A stretch of DNA of 64,000 bases, taken from Gammaproteobacteria bacterium. GTDB lineage: Bacteria > Pseudomonadota > Gammaproteobacteria > Competibacterales > Competibacteraceae. Below the pieces are notes generated by a model that searched no databases, was not told the DNA's origin, and saw only the letters and a list, made by a program, of their open reading frames with translations. The position numbers and the translations under genes are program-made. Where the stretch lies: NCBI GenBank assembly GCA_024235095.1, contig JACKNC010000002.1:558001-622000 (forward strand), in the 5' to 3' direction. Positions within the stretch are counted from its first letter, which is position 1, and the number at the start of each line of letters is the position of its first letter. Shown here piece by piece: positions 1 to 9,297 of this stretch.

Positions 1-1
1 G

Positions 2-925
2 ATGTGGTTGATGTCGTATGATGCGCCTCCGGCGTCGGTAATTATGGAAATGACCGTCGCCGCTTCCGCTCCGGTTGCTTTGCAGACGGCCTCTCCGCCT
101 TCAACCTTGCCGTCCACGCGCGGCATCGTCCAATGCAAGCTGAAGACCGATCCAGCACAGACTTACTATCTGTATGTTCCGCAGGGAATTCGCTCTGATG
201 CGCCCATACTGGTCACCGTTCATGGTGTGTCCCACAACGCTGAAGAACAGGCGCGGCGCTTTCGACGATTGGCCCGCCAATATGGGATCGTGCTGGTCGC
301 GCCGTTATTCACTGCCGATCGCTTCGCTGACTACCAGCGGTTGGGTCTGACCGGGCAAGGCCAGCGTTCCGACGAAGCGCTACAAATGATTTTGACCGAG
401 GTGAGGCAACAAATCGGCGTCACTGGCCGCCGTGTTTACCTGTTTGGTTACTCGGGTGGCGGCCAGTTTGTCCACCGCTACGCGATGGCTCATCCCGACC
501 AGGTGGAGGCGGTTGCTATCGGTGCGGCCGGCTGGTATACCTTTCCCGATCCCAAGCTCCGCTTCCCGCAAGGTCTGAAGCTCAACCGCCGAATGGCGAT
601 ACGTCTCCGGCCAAAGCAGTTCTTACGTATCCCAATGGCAGTTTTCGTTGGCGAGCATGATATTCGACGCGGTCAAGATCGGCCTGAGCTGCGGCAGACC
701 GGAAAGGTGGATGCACAACAGGGATTGACCCGGGTGGAGCGCGGGGATCGCTGGATCGATGCGATGCGCGCCGCCGCCCGGCAACGAGGACTGAACACGC
801 TTTATCATTACCAAGTCTTACCGCACGCCGCGCACTCGTTTGCCGCCAGCATGAAGCGCGGTGGGTTGGGAGAACGGGTCTTCGACTTTCTGTTCGGCCC
901 ACCGTCTCGAATTCTCCTGCGATAA
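2..925 (+). CDS. alpha/beta-hydrolase (esterase/depolymerase-like), start uncertain
   Basis: This 307-residue frame looks like an alpha/beta-hydrolase of the esterase or PHB-depolymerase-like group, which would cleave an ester substrate that cannot be named from sequence. A nucleophile elbow GYSGGG lies at residues 149-154 with Ser151 as the likely nucleophile. VFVGEHD near residue 217 could supply the acid, and HAAHSF near the C-terminus the catalytic histidine. VTVHGVSHNAEEQARRF (residues 71-87) resembles the oxyanion-hole strand. The reading frame opens at the second base of the window, so the true start may lie upstream and a leader may be missing. The gene converges on the isochorismatase-like gene downstream. 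Family assignment is fairly safe; substrate is unknown. Confidence 0.7.
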   Translation: MWLMSYDAPPASVIMEMTVAASAPVALQTASPPSTLPSTRGIVQCKLKTDPAQTYYLYVPQGIRSDAPILVTVHGVSHNAEEQARRFRRLARQYGIVLVAPLFTADRFADYQRLGLTGQGQRSDEALQMILTEVRQQIGVTGRRVYLFGYSGGGQFVHRYAMAHPDQVEAVAIGAAGWYTFPDPKLRFPQGLKLNRRMAIRLRPKQFLRIPMAVFVGEHDIRRGQDRPELRQTGKVDAQQGLTRVERGDRWIDAMRAAARQRGLNTLYHYQVLPHAAHSFAASMKRGGLGERVFDFLFGPPSRILLR

Positions 926-948
926 CGCAGTCTGGCAGGGCGGCTCAG

Positions 949-1620
949 TCAGAGCGCCATGATCCGCCGAAGTTCCTGGCTGGAAACAACATGGCAGTAA
1001 ATCATATTAATAATTTCTAGTTCCCGCTGATGCAACTCATCGGTCCCGGCTGCGCAACAATCCTCCACGACGATCACGTTAAAACTCTCATCGGCCAGGC
1101 TGCGCACGGTGGATGAGACGCATTGATCGGTAAAAATGCCGGTCATAACCACGTTGCGGATGCCCATGTTGGAGAGAATCAGCCGCAGGTTGGTACCGGT
1201 TAACGCGCTGTCCGTAGTTTTGGTGACCACGATTTCACCCGGTCTTGGCGCGAGTTCATCGATCAATTGGCTTTCCTGACTCTCCTTGGGCAAGAGCAGG
1301 TTGTTCCAGCCCGGCTTTTTCTGGCTCAGCGAGCGGTCACGGCCATCTTCCAGCAGGCAGGCAATACGGGCGTGGATAACATCGATGCCTTTGGCGCGAA
1401 ACGCATCTTGAAGCGCGCGGGTGGCGGGAATGACGATCTCGCGCATCCGTTGCTGGAAGGGTTCCCAACGCGCTGCCTCCACCGGGTTATCGGAAATTTG
1501 CGCATAGGTGTTTTGCACATCGATAGACAGCATCGCTGTTTCCACCGGATTCAGGATCAAATCCTCGGGTTCGGGCGCGTTTTCATAGTAAAACGATCGA
1601 TAGGCTGTTTTCCAATTCAT
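949..1620 (-). CDS. isochorismatase-family cysteine hydrolase
   Basis: The 223-residue product is an isochorismatase-like cysteine hydrolase, a family that includes nicotinamidases, isochorismatases and other amidases. The catalytic triad is visible: Asp34 in LSIDVQN, Lys134 in VVTKTTDSAL and Cys167 in FTDQCVSSTVRSL. The frame can be read up to a TTG at 1650, but I chose the ATG at 1620 because an AGGA motif lies about nine bases before it and the family N-terminus begins there. Length is normal for the family. No neighbour indicates the substrate, so I give no symbol. Confidence 0.85.
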   Translation of the reverse strand: MNWKTAYRSFYYENAPEPEDLILNPVETAMLSIDVQNTYAQISDNPVEAARWEPFQQRMREIVIPATRALQDAFRAKGIDVIHARIACLLEDGRDRSLSQKKPGWNNLLLPKESQESQLIDELAPRPGEIVVTKTTDSALTGTNLRLILSNMGIRNVVMTGIFTDQCVSSTVRSLADESFNVIVVEDCCAAGTDELHQRELEIINMIYCHVVSSQELRRIMAL

Positions 1621-1828
1621 GTCATCGCTTCCTAATTGTAAAATATTCAAGGAAGTGCACAGCTGTCCCGTTGGTCGCCAAGCGGAGCCATATCAGATTA
1701 GAATAGCAATGCGGGAACCGGAACGTCACTAACACCGTTTTTTTCGGCGCAGCGCCTTTGTCTCTTCTCCCGCTCCGATGAGGCGCAGGGCGTTTTCATA
1801 CCGATTCTCACCCTGGATTATCCAGCCC

Positions 1829-3130
1829 ATGCGTTTCTTGTTCAGATTTTTCAAATTCCTGTTTTACGCGCTCCTACTGAGCATCGTGGCTGGCCTGCCG
1901 GTGCTGCTTTGGCTCATGGTCGAAGATACTCCACGGGTTAGTGCGAGCGATCAACTTGCGGTAGAGGATGTCGAGAAGGTCAGGCGCTTGTTGCGCGATC
2001 TCGATCCGCGTCAACTCAAGGATGGCGAAACCCGCCGATTGACCTTGACCGAACGCGACGCCAGCCTGCTGGTCGACCAGACGCTGTCACGCTGGCCAGG
2101 CGCCGCTCAGGCCAAGGCGCGCGTACGCTTTATCCCGGACCATGCAGAGATTCAAGCGACTCTACCTTTGCCAAACAATCCGCTAGGCCGCTATTTGAAC
2201 GCAAGCGTACAGCTCACACCGGGTGAGTCCGGACCGCTCCTGACCAAAGTTCAAATCGGGCGTTTGTCGATCCCGGGCAATCTGTGCCGATGGGTCATTG
2301 ACCAGGCCAGCGGCTATTTGCAAGGCCGTCCGCAATACCAGGAACTGAAGCAGGTTTGGGCCACCCTGTCGGATATCCAAATTGAAAATGGAGCGATTGC
2401 AATCACAGTCCGTTATGACCAAGCTCTCGCCCGTCGCCTGGAAGCCCGTGGGCGTGAGTGGGTGTTGCCCAAAACCGATCGCATCCGTCTGGACGTTTAC
2501 CATGACGTGCTGGTGACAGCAACCCGCACGGTTCCCAAGAACAGCTCACTGATTTTTCTGTTAAAACCACTATTCGCTCGCGCAGCCGAGCGCACCGCGC
2601 TAGACGGCGATCCGGTGGAAGAAAATCGCGCCGTCCTGGTCACGCTGGCGCTTTATCTGTCTGGCAAGGATCCATCACGCCTGTTGGGTGAGAAATACCA
2701 TGCGCCGACTTCTATTCATCCGACTCTGGCGGGACGCCGCGACCTGGCTCAACATTTCGCCATTTCCGCCGCCCTGACCGGCGTAGCCGATAGTCATATT
2801 GCCAATGTCATCGGGATATTCAAGGAAGTCCAGGACTCACAAGGCGGCTCCGGTTTCAGTTTTGCCGATTTGACCGCTGATCGCGCGGGCGTGCGGTTTG
2901 CGGAACAAGCGATCGCGTCAGCAACTTCGGCCCGCGATGTTCAGCGGCGTGTTGCGTCACTCGATGTCGAATCTGCCATCATGCCATCCATTACCGCCCT
3001 GCCTGAAGGGTTACAGGACCCGGAATTTCGCCGGCGCTTTGAACGGCGCGATAGCGCGGCTTATAACGTGATCAAGGATGAAATCGAACGCCGCCTGAAT
3101 CAGTGTGACTTCTATCGTCCCGCATCCTGA
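1829..3130 (+). CDS. membrane-anchored protein of unknown function
   Basis: I do not recognise the family. The 433-residue product starts with a short basic stretch and one strongly hydrophobic segment (residues about 3-28, rich in F and L, ending VLLWLMV), so it is probably an inner-membrane-anchored protein with the rest in the periplasm. The remainder is soluble, mixed alpha/beta in character, with many charged residues and no catalytic motif I can name; HPTLAGRRDLAQHF near residue 308 may be a conserved core. An ATG 51 bases upstream (1778) is in frame, but it would put 17 polar residues before the membrane segment, so I prefer 1829; the ribosome binding site is weak for both. It is followed closely by queF on the same strand. 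Confidence 0.6.
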   Translation: MRFLFRFFKFLFYALLLSIVAGLPVLLWLMVEDTPRVSASDQLAVEDVEKVRRLLRDLDPRQLKDGETRRLTLTERDASLLVDQTLSRWPGAAQAKARVRFIPDHAEIQATLPLPNNPLGRYLNASVQLTPGESGPLLTKVQIGRLSIPGNLCRWVIDQASGYLQGRPQYQELKQVWATLSDIQIENGAIAITVRYDQALARRLEARGREWVLPKTDRIRLDVYHDVLVTATRTVPKNSSLIFLLKPLFARAAERTALDGDPVEENRAVLVTLALYLSGKDPSRLLGEKYHAPTSIHPTLAGRRDLAQHFAISAALTGVADSHIANVIGIFKEVQDSQGGSGFSFADLTADRAGVRFAEQAIASATSARDVQRRVASLDVESAIMPSITALPEGLQDPEFRRRFERRDSAAYNVIKDEIERRLNQCDFYRPAS

Positions 3131-3199
3131 TAAGCTGACCCCGCTTAATGCATGCCATCCATTCATGTATTGCCCAATTCTCAACTGCTGGATAAGCCC

Positions 3200-3619
3200 A
3201 TGTCCGACTCCAATATCGCCGGTCTGACCCTGTTAGGCCGATCGCAAACCGATTATCCGCGCGAGTATGCCCCGCAAATCCTGGAGCGCTTCGCCAACCG
3301 CTATCCCCAGCACGAATATCTGGTGGAATTAGATTGCCCAGAATTTACCTGTCTTTGCCCGGTCACCGGTCAACCCGATTTGGCCCGGATCACCATTCGC
3401 TACAGTCCGCGCGACTGGCTGGTGGAATCGAAGTCATTGAAGCTGTATCTGTTCAGTTTTCGCAATCAGGGTTCCTTCAGCGAGGACAGCATCAACCGTA
3501 TTGCCATTGATTTATTTGCGTTATTACAACCGCACTGGTTGGAGGTGCGCGGCGATTTTGCGCCGCGCGGGGGCATCGCCATTAAGCCCAGTGTGCGGCT
3601 CGATAACAAACCAGAGTGA
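3200..3619 (+). CDS. queF: NADPH-dependent 7-cyano-7-deazaguanine reductase (preQ1 synthase)
   Basis: QueF reduces the nitrile preQ0 to the amine preQ1 in queuosine biosynthesis, a cytosolic tRNA-modification pathway. The product is the short, single-domain (YkvM-like) form, about 139 residues. It shows the signature EFTCLCPVTGQPD at 48-60, with Cys53 as the thioimide-forming nucleophile and Asp60 as proton donor, followed by the NADPH-binding ESKSLKLY segment at 77-84 and FRNQGSFSED. The frame opens earlier at an ATG at 3152, but the MSDSN start at 3200 matches the family N-terminus. No other que gene is in the window. Confidence 0.92.
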   Translation: MSDSNIAGLTLLGRSQTDYPREYAPQILERFANRYPQHEYLVELDCPEFTCLCPVTGQPDLARITIRYSPRDWLVESKSLKLYLFSFRNQGSFSEDSINRIAIDLFALLQPHWLEVRGDFAPRGGIAIKPSVRLDNKPE

Positions 3620-3717
3620 CTGGGAGGCGCAAAGAGGGGCTTTCTACCTTGGGGCAGGCCATAGTTTTTGTTTCTTTATATTAAAATTTAAAATTCTATA
3701 GCAGAGAGGCGTCCATC

Positions 3718-5037
3718 ATGCGCAAGTTCATGATCATTCTGACAACCATCACTGCCGTTCTAGTGTTGATGGCGGGTGGCATTTGGGGCTATCTATGGTA
3801 CAGCACCCAACAGCAGGTTCAGCAATTGGTTGCGGCCGCCGAGCCTTTCGCCGAAATTAATTACGATGGCGTTAGTGTTTCGCCAATGGGTTCGGTCGGC
3901 GTCAAGCAAATCAGGATTATCCCCAACTTGGTCGATGATGTTATTGCCATCGGCGCTATCCGCCTCAAAGCACCGAACATCCTAGCGCTGTTGAATATGC
4001 GTCGCCAGTTAAACCAGGGAGAACTTCCAAAAGCATTATCCCTGTCGATCCGTCAGTTGGAACTGCCGTTATATGGTGCCCTTCTCGGCGGCAAACCGCC
4101 CTCTCCCTCGGAACGAACGCCGTTTGATGATCTGGATACCCTGGGTTGCGGCCCGGTCACTCACTTTGGCGGCGCTCAGTGGGAAGAAATGGGTTACGAC
4201 AGCTTCATCAGCAACATGGATATGGGCTATCAGCTTGCAGCCGCCGAGAACCGCATCAACCTACAGGTCAGCAATAATACCCGGGACTGGGCCAGCCTGT
4301 ATCTCGACATCGGGTTCGCTCTGAACACGTTGTCCACATCGATTACGCAGTTAGCCGCGTCACTGACACCCAAAGTCGCCAGTCTGAATATCGTTCTTCA
4401 GGACGATGGCTACAACACTCACCGTAATAACTACTGCGCTGGCAAGGCAGGCAAATCGGTTGATGCATACATCGCCGACCATGTGCGGCTGGTCGTCGAG
4501 CGCCTGCGCGCCAATGGCGTCAACCTGGGGCCTGGGTTGATTGCCGCTTACCAGCGCTACCTGACCGATGGACGCCAAATCACCATTACCGCTAACCCTC
4601 CTGCGCCGATTGATCCCGCTGAATTGCAGTTCTATAAAGCCGAGGATGTTGTCAAACTGGCAGGCTTAACGGTTAAAGTCAACGACGAGGCGGTTACTGA
4701 CCTGAGCATGGATTGGGATGCTGCTCAAGTCACGCAGGCGTTGGGAATAGGCCGGCAACGGGCACCCCGCGCCGAGGAGCCGGAGGAACCCATCGCGCCC
4801 GCCGCGCTAAAACCGGTCGTTATCGAGAAGTCCTTTCACACCACGCCGGTCAGTCAATTAAACCAATACGTCGGCAAAATCGCCAGGCTGAAGACCAGCA
4901 CCGGCGCGAACTATCTCGGTAAGCTGGAAGCAATTAGCAAGGCAGGTACCGTTAGAATTACCATCCGCAGATCCGGCGGTACTGCGACCCTGTCGCTGCG
5001 CAGCGAGGATATCACCAAGGCGGAAGTGCTGTATTGA
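3718..5037 (+). CDS. membrane-anchored periplasmic protein of unknown function
   Basis: I do not recognise the family. The 439-residue product has an N-terminal hydrophobic helix (residues about 5-27) that anchors it to or exports it across the inner membrane. A long region follows whose pattern (FAEINYDGVSVSPMGSVGV, residues about 44-62) recalls bacterial proteins with repeated beta-strand lipid-binding folds. The last 70 residues, from about SFHTTPVSQLNQYVG, form a compact region with an Sm-like feel (GKLEAISKAGTVRITIRR) that may be a separate domain. A good AGAGG ribosome binding site precedes the ATG. It ends two bases before the converging ClC gene. Function is not assigned. Confidence 0.65.
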   Translation: MRKFMIILTTITAVLVLMAGGIWGYLWYSTQQQVQQLVAAAEPFAEINYDGVSVSPMGSVGVKQIRIIPNLVDDVIAIGAIRLKAPNILALLNMRRQLNQGELPKALSLSIRQLELPLYGALLGGKPPSPSERTPFDDLDTLGCGPVTHFGGAQWEEMGYDSFISNMDMGYQLAAAENRINLQVSNNTRDWASLYLDIGFALNTLSTSITQLAASLTPKVASLNIVLQDDGYNTHRNNYCAGKAGKSVDAYIADHVRLVVERLRANGVNLGPGLIAAYQRYLTDGRQITITANPPAPIDPAELQFYKAEDVVKLAGLTVKVNDEAVTDLSMDWDAAQVTQALGIGRQRAPRAEEPEEPIAPAALKPVVIEKSFHTTPVSQLNQYVGKIARLKTSTGANYLGKLEAISKAGTVRITIRRSGGTATLSLRSEDITKAEVLY

Positions 5038-5039
5038 CA

Positions 5040-6401
5040 TTAGCGCGTATCCTTTTCGAGATCGCGCTCCAGTAACGCCTCGTAAATCGGCACATCCGGC
5101 CACCACTCGGCGATCACGTAAGCCGAGAAGCAGGCGGTGAACAAGGGCAGGATCAGCGAATAGTTACCCGTCATTTCGACGATCAGCACAATGCCGGTCA
5201 GCGGCGCGCGCACGATGGCTGTGAAGTAAGCGGCCATGCCTGCGACCGCGACGGTCAGCGGTTCCGGCGCAACCAGCGGGAACCACTCGCGCCCCAGTTC
5301 TCCAATGCCCAGACCGAGCAGCGCGCCCAGCACCAGCAAGGGTGCGAAAATCCCCCCCGCGACACCGGTACCGTAACTACCCATGGTCAATACGAACCGC
5401 AACCCGAACAACAGGGCCAGCGTCCAGGGATTAATGTATTCATGCCCACCCAGAATTCGCGCCACGATCAGATGACCGCCACCGCAAACTTCGGGCGCCC
5501 ACCAGCCCATTAAACCGATAATTACACCCCATGCAACCCATTTACTCGCCAGTTTCCAGCGACTCTGGACATCGCCCAAACGCTGTGTCGCCAGCAGGGC
5601 GCGGTTGAAAAGAACGCCAAGCACCCCGGCCAGGATGCCCAGCGCCAGGAAGAGCGGCAAGCTGGCGAGATCGGGAATGGCGGTGACTGTGACATGAAAC
5701 ACTGGGTTTTGCCCCATCAACCAGCGGGATAGCACATCGGCGGTCATCGAGGCGATCAGCGTGGCGAAGAACACCGGCGACGCGAAATTTCCCTGGAGTT
5801 CCTCAAGGACGAAGACCACGCCAGCTAAAGGCGCATTGAAGATCGCCGACAGTCCGGCGCCAGCGCCCGCAGCAATGAGGATGCGTTGTTCCAGAGCATC
5901 GCTGTGCGAACGGCTACCGAACGCCTGACCCAAAGCGCCGCCCATTTGCACCGTCGGCCCCTCGCGGCCAAGGGTCAGCCCCCCCGTTACACCCATTACG
6001 CCGCTGAGGAACTTTACCCATAAAATGCGATGCCAAACCATCGACCGATAGCCGAGCAATACCCCTTTAAGATGGGGAATGCCACTGCCAGCGGCAGCTG
6101 GCGCGAAAAAGCGCACCAGCCAGCAAGCCACACTGATCGCAACGACCGAGAAGAGAATGGACAAGGCCATGCTGCCATAGTCGCCAAATTGGCGCGCAAA
6201 TTGAAGAAACTCCATGTGCGACGCTTCACCGAATTCCAGAACCGTTGCAAAAGCCACGGCCATCAACCCCGAAAGGATGCCCAGCGCCAGCGCGCGCGGT
6301 AAGAGACGCAAGCGTTGACGATTCAGTTTCTCCATGCGCCGCTTAGCGCGGAGCAGATGATTTTCTTTATGGGATGTCGTTGAATGCGTTACGGGCGTCA
6401 T
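5040..6401 (-). CDS. ClC-family chloride channel / H+-Cl- antiporter
   Basis: This 453-residue polytopic membrane protein belongs to the ClC family, which moves chloride (or in some members fluoride or nitrate), often coupled to protons. The three ion-path signatures are present in order: GSGIPHLKG at residues 105-113, GREGPTVQMGG at 145-155 with the gating glutamate Glu147, and GTGVAGGIFAPLLVLGALLG around 345-365. The Glu at the gating position favours antiport over channel activity. There is no C-terminal CBS domain. The ribosome binding site before the chosen ATG is weak, and an internal Met at residue 23 is an alternative start. Confidence 0.9.
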   Translation of the reverse strand: MTPVTHSTTSHKENHLLRAKRRMEKLNRQRLRLLPRALALGILSGLMAVAFATVLEFGEASHMEFLQFARQFGDYGSMALSILFSVVAISVACWLVRFFAPAAAGSGIPHLKGVLLGYRSMVWHRILWVKFLSGVMGVTGGLTLGREGPTVQMGGALGQAFGSRSHSDALEQRILIAAGAGAGLSAIFNAPLAGVVFVLEELQGNFASPVFFATLIASMTADVLSRWLMGQNPVFHVTVTAIPDLASLPLFLALGILAGVLGVLFNRALLATQRLGDVQSRWKLASKWVAWGVIIGLMGWWAPEVCGGGHLIVARILGGHEYINPWTLALLFGLRFVLTMGSYGTGVAGGIFAPLLVLGALLGLGIGELGREWFPLVAPEPLTVAVAGMAAYFTAIVRAPLTGIVLIVEMTGNYSLILPLFTACFSAYVIAEWWPDVPIYEALLERDLEKDTR

Positions 6402-6460
6402 GAGTTAACATACTGGCGGATCCACCAAGCCCGGCGATGGCTTAGCGTTGCTAAAGCGGA

Positions 6461-6919
6461 TTAAAGATAATGAAATAAATCCAGGGGATAACGGTGACCC
6501 GCCAGATAGTCATCGATACAACGCAGCACCATCGGGCTGCGCAATCTGGGTCCTAGAGCAACCATTTCCTCTCGGGTCAGCCAGATCGCCCGCTGAATCC
6601 CGTGATCGAGTGGTTGGTCGGTGTGATGGTGCAAAGCAACGCCTGAGAAACAGGTGCGAACGAAAGTATGTCCCTTGGGATGGGTCCAGTAGTAGATTCC
6701 AACAATAGCATCCACTTGAACCTCCCAAGCGGTTTCCTCCAGGGTTTCCCGGATCGCCGCCGCCGCCAGCGTTTCATGCTCATCCAAATGACCGGCGGGC
6801 TGGTTATAGACCAGATCATCGCCATCCGCATACTCCTCTACCAGCAGAAACCGGCCATCGCGTTCAATGATCGTAGCCACTGTCAAGCGCGGACTCCATT
6901 CCAAATGATTATTCATCAT
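6461..6919 (-). CDS. nudJ: Nudix hydrolase NudJ (HMP-PP/nucleoside phosphate phosphatase)
   Basis: The 152-residue product matches NudJ, a small Nudix enzyme that releases phosphate from hydroxymethylpyrimidine pyrophosphate and nucleoside di/triphosphates. The Nudix box runs from Gly43 through Glu49, Arg57, Glu58, Glu61 and Glu62. The usual second glycine is Ala64, so the box is slightly degenerate but all metal-binding glutamates are kept. The flanking NQPAGHLD and RSPMV segments also match NudJ. Its ATG overlaps the stop of the haem-domain gene upstream by a few bases, so the two are co-transcribed and probably translationally coupled. Confidence 0.85.
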   Translation of the reverse strand: MMNNHLEWSPRLTVATIIERDGRFLLVEEYADGDDLVYNQPAGHLDEHETLAAAAIRETLEETAWEVQVDAIVGIYYWTHPKGHTFVRTCFSGVALHHHTDQPLDHGIQRAIWLTREEMVALGPRLRSPMVLRCIDDYLAGHRYPLDLFHYL

Positions 6920-7542
6920 GGCGTCTCCTTCTGTGGCAACGGCTTGGCAATGGTAAACGCCCCGCGCAGATCGCCTTCCCTGAAACCACGCGCCTGATCA
7001 TAAGGATATAGTTTCTTGAGTTCAGCATCGACTTCGGGAGCAATCTTTTCGCCGTGGCAATTGAGACACAGGCCAGCGGTGGGAATAGCCTTCATATAAC
7101 GGAAGGTTTGCTGACCCTGATCGTCGTCGATCACCGCAAAGAATTCCAGTCGGTCAACCGACTCACCCTGGGCTTTACGCGCCTCGAACTGCTTGAGCAC
7201 CGCCGTTTCCCAAGCGTCTGGCGTATGATTGGGATTACGCACCTTGAGGCTAGTGCGCCCCACCAGCATCTCCAGTTCTTCGGACAAGCGGGCAGCGATC
7301 TGGTCGGCCTGATCATGGCAAACCGTGACGCCATTCGCCGGCCCCCCCACCTTAATGGCCTGCTGAAGCGCCTCTTTCAGCGTCTTACCAAACTTCTGAG
7401 CCGCGGCGCGGCTGGCCATGACTTCCGCATCCACTGCAATTTCCGCATTATCTTCGGGTTCCTCAGCAGCGCCTGGCGACTGCGCAGAGGCAAAGCTCGT
7501 CGTCAAGGCCGCGCTCAGTGCAACAAGCAGGGCGTATCGCAT
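6916..7542 (-). CDS. periplasmic c-type haem protein (Tll0287/DUF3365-like)
   Basis: The 208-residue product has a cleavable signal peptide (hydrophobic residues 4-18, cleavage near AFASA/Q at 20) and one c-type haem site, CLNCH at residues 159-163. The region around it (FFAVIDDDQGQQTFRYMKAI and LKKLYPYDQARGFREGDLRGAF) matches the Tll0287-like/DUF3365 sensor or redox domain. It most likely sits in the periplasm as a haem-based redox or sensing protein; no partner kinase is adjacent. The frame extends to 7647, but the ATG at 7542 has TGGAGA eight bases upstream and directly begins the signal peptide. It overlaps nudJ downstream. Confidence 0.8.
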   Translation of the reverse strand: MRYALLVALSAALTTSFASAQSPGAAEEPEDNAEIAVDAEVMASRAAAQKFGKTLKEALQQAIKVGGPANGVTVCHDQADQIAARLSEELEMLVGRTSLKVRNPNHTPDAWETAVLKQFEARKAQGESVDRLEFFAVIDDDQGQQTFRYMKAIPTAGLCLNCHGEKIAPEVDAELKKLYPYDQARGFREGDLRGAFTIAKPLPQKETP

Positions 7543-7677
7543 GCAAATTCTCCAGTTTGGGTCAATACTTGAACGGTTAGTATAAGCGAACAGCCGAATG
7601 CAGGCGGATTTTTCCCCGCATTGGCGTTCCAAAAAACCACAGTTCATGGTTTTTTAACACGTCATTGGAGGTGTCTG

Positions 7678-8025
7678 ATGGAATGGTCCCAAAAAACGTG
7701 CACACCCTGCCAAGGCGGTATTCCCCCACTTGCCTTGAGTGAAGCAGAGGCGTTATTACCACAGGCGCCCGACTGGCGATTACTGGAAAGCGGAACCCGG
7801 TTGGAGCAGCGCTTCGCCTTCAAAAACTTCGCGGCCGCCCTGGCCTTCGTGAACCGGGTTGGCGATCTGGCTGAAGCGGAAGGACATCACCCGGACATTA
7901 CCTTCGGCTGGGGATATGCCAATATCCTGTTTTACACCCACAAGATCGGCGGGTTGCACGAAAACGACTTTATTATGGCCGCCAAGGTTAACACCTTATA
8001 TACCGATGAATATTCAACGGCTTGA
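7678..8025 (+). CDS. phhB: pterin-4a-carbinolamine dehydratase
   Basis: The 115-residue product is a 4a-hydroxytetrahydrobiopterin dehydratase, which regenerates the pterin cofactor of aromatic amino-acid hydroxylases or acts in molybdopterin-related pathways. The family signature EGHHPDITFGWGY (residues 68-80) is present, with His70, His71 and Pro72, plus a downstream His in FYTHKIGGLHENDF. A strong GGAGG lies eight bases before the ATG at 7678, which I prefer over an upstream TTG at 7621. No phenylalanine hydroxylase gene is in the window. It ends three bases before the converging glk. Confidence 0.9.
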   Translation: MEWSQKTCTPCQGGIPPLALSEAEALLPQAPDWRLLESGTRLEQRFAFKNFAAALAFVNRVGDLAEAEGHHPDITFGWGYANILFYTHKIGGLHENDFIMAAKVNTLYTDEYSTA

Positions 8026-8028
8026 TCC

Positions 8029-8988
8029 TTAATCCAGCGCCGCCGCCACGCCACGCAGGGCCGGATTGGCGGCGGTAATCACCCAAGTGGGAATTGCCGC
8101 CAGATAGCCGCTAAACCGCCCGCGCTCCTCGAAGCGCCGCCGGAACGCCGATTGGTTAAAAAATTCTCCCAGACGCGGCGCGATGCCGCCGCCAATATAA
8201 ACGCCGCCCCGCGCGCCCAGCGTAATCGCCAGATTGCCCGCCGCCGTGCCCAACGCCCCGCAGAACAATTCCACCACTTCACGACAATGCGGGCAGATTC
8301 CCGCTAGCGCGCGGCTGGTAATATCGGCGGGCGTTAACGTTTCCGGCGACCAGCCGTCCAGCTCCGCCAAGGCATGGTAGAGATTAACCAATCCCGGTCC
8401 TGACAACAGCCGTTCGGGCGAAACATGGCCAAATTGCCGTTGCAAAATCCGGCTGATTCGCCACTCTCGTTCATCGACAGGAGAAAATGTGACGTGGCCG
8501 CCTTCGGTCTGTAAGGGAATCCAGCGTTCCCCGGACCACACCAACCCCGACACGCCCAGGCCGGTGCCGGGGCCAATCAGGGCAATCGGCGCCCCCACCA
8601 CCGGCTCACCCTCGCCAATCGCATGCCGTTCATCCGGCGCCAGCAGCGGTAACGATAAAGCCAGGGCCGTAAAATCATTTAAAATCAGTAATTGCTCCAG
8701 ACCCAGTTCCTGCTGCGTGGCTTCAATTGAAAACGACCAGGGACTATTCGTGAATTCAATCCGGTCGCCGGTAATAGGCGTAGCCACCGCAACCGCCGCC
8801 CGCCTTGGGTGCGGCCCGGCAACTTTTTGCAAATAATAGGCGACAGCAGCGATCAGCCCTGGAAAGTCAGCACAAGCCAGCGTGTGCTCTGCATAAGGTT
8901 GACGATTAGCTTTGACCAAGGCAAACCGGGCGTTGGTGCCGCCGATGTCAGCGATCAGATCGGGTACAGAGCTTTGATTTTTCTGCAT
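8029..8988 (-). CDS. glk: glucokinase
   Basis: Glucokinase phosphorylates free glucose to glucose-6-phosphate with ATP, feeding glycolysis and glycogen synthesis. The 319-residue product has the phosphate-binding DIGGTNARFAL near the N-terminus (residues 14-24), the GPGTGLGVSGL motif, EGGHVTFSP (glucose-contacting Glu and His), and GGIAPRLGEFF towards the C-terminus, as in proteobacterial Glk. I chose the ATG at 8988, five bases after an AGG, rather than extending the frame to 9063, because the family begins just before the ADIGGTN motif. In this window it complements the glg cluster, which would draw on glucose-6-phosphate via glucose-1-phosphate. Confidence 0.92.
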   Translation of the reverse strand: MQKNQSSVPDLIADIGGTNARFALVKANRQPYAEHTLACADFPGLIAAVAYYLQKVAGPHPRRAAVAVATPITGDRIEFTNSPWSFSIEATQQELGLEQLLILNDFTALALSLPLLAPDERHAIGEGEPVVGAPIALIGPGTGLGVSGLVWSGERWIPLQTEGGHVTFSPVDEREWRISRILQRQFGHVSPERLLSGPGLVNLYHALAELDGWSPETLTPADITSRALAGICPHCREVVELFCGALGTAAGNLAITLGARGGVYIGGGIAPRLGEFFNQSAFRRRFEERGRFSGYLAAIPTWVITAANPALRGVAAALD

Positions 8989-9220
8989 TAACCTATTTCC
9001 AACTATATTTGAATGGCAAACGGCGCCGACCCTCTCTCCCAAATCCTGCCTGCCGGCAAGCACGGCCTCTCCTGCCAGTGGATGAGAGGAGACGGGTAGG
9101 TCGGGCGAAGGCGGAGCGCTGCCCGACAGCGCATCTCTACAGATGATTCTAGCAGCGGCGCCAAAATTCGCACGACCGCAGAACCTGAAAAACTCTCTCC
9201 ATCAATCTGCTGTAACCACC

Positions 9221-9250
9221 TTGTAAAATGCTGCATAGCCACATTAGAAT
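9221..9250 (+). promoter_or_regulatory. candidate sigma-70 promoter of aceA
   Basis: TTGTAA (9221-9226) and TAGAAT (9245-9250) are separated by 18 bases and lie about 48 bases before the aceA start. The match is fair, not perfect. Confidence 0.4.
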
Positions 9251-9297
9251 AGTTGAAATTACTGACAACCCCGTCAACCTCAAAGAGGATTACTATC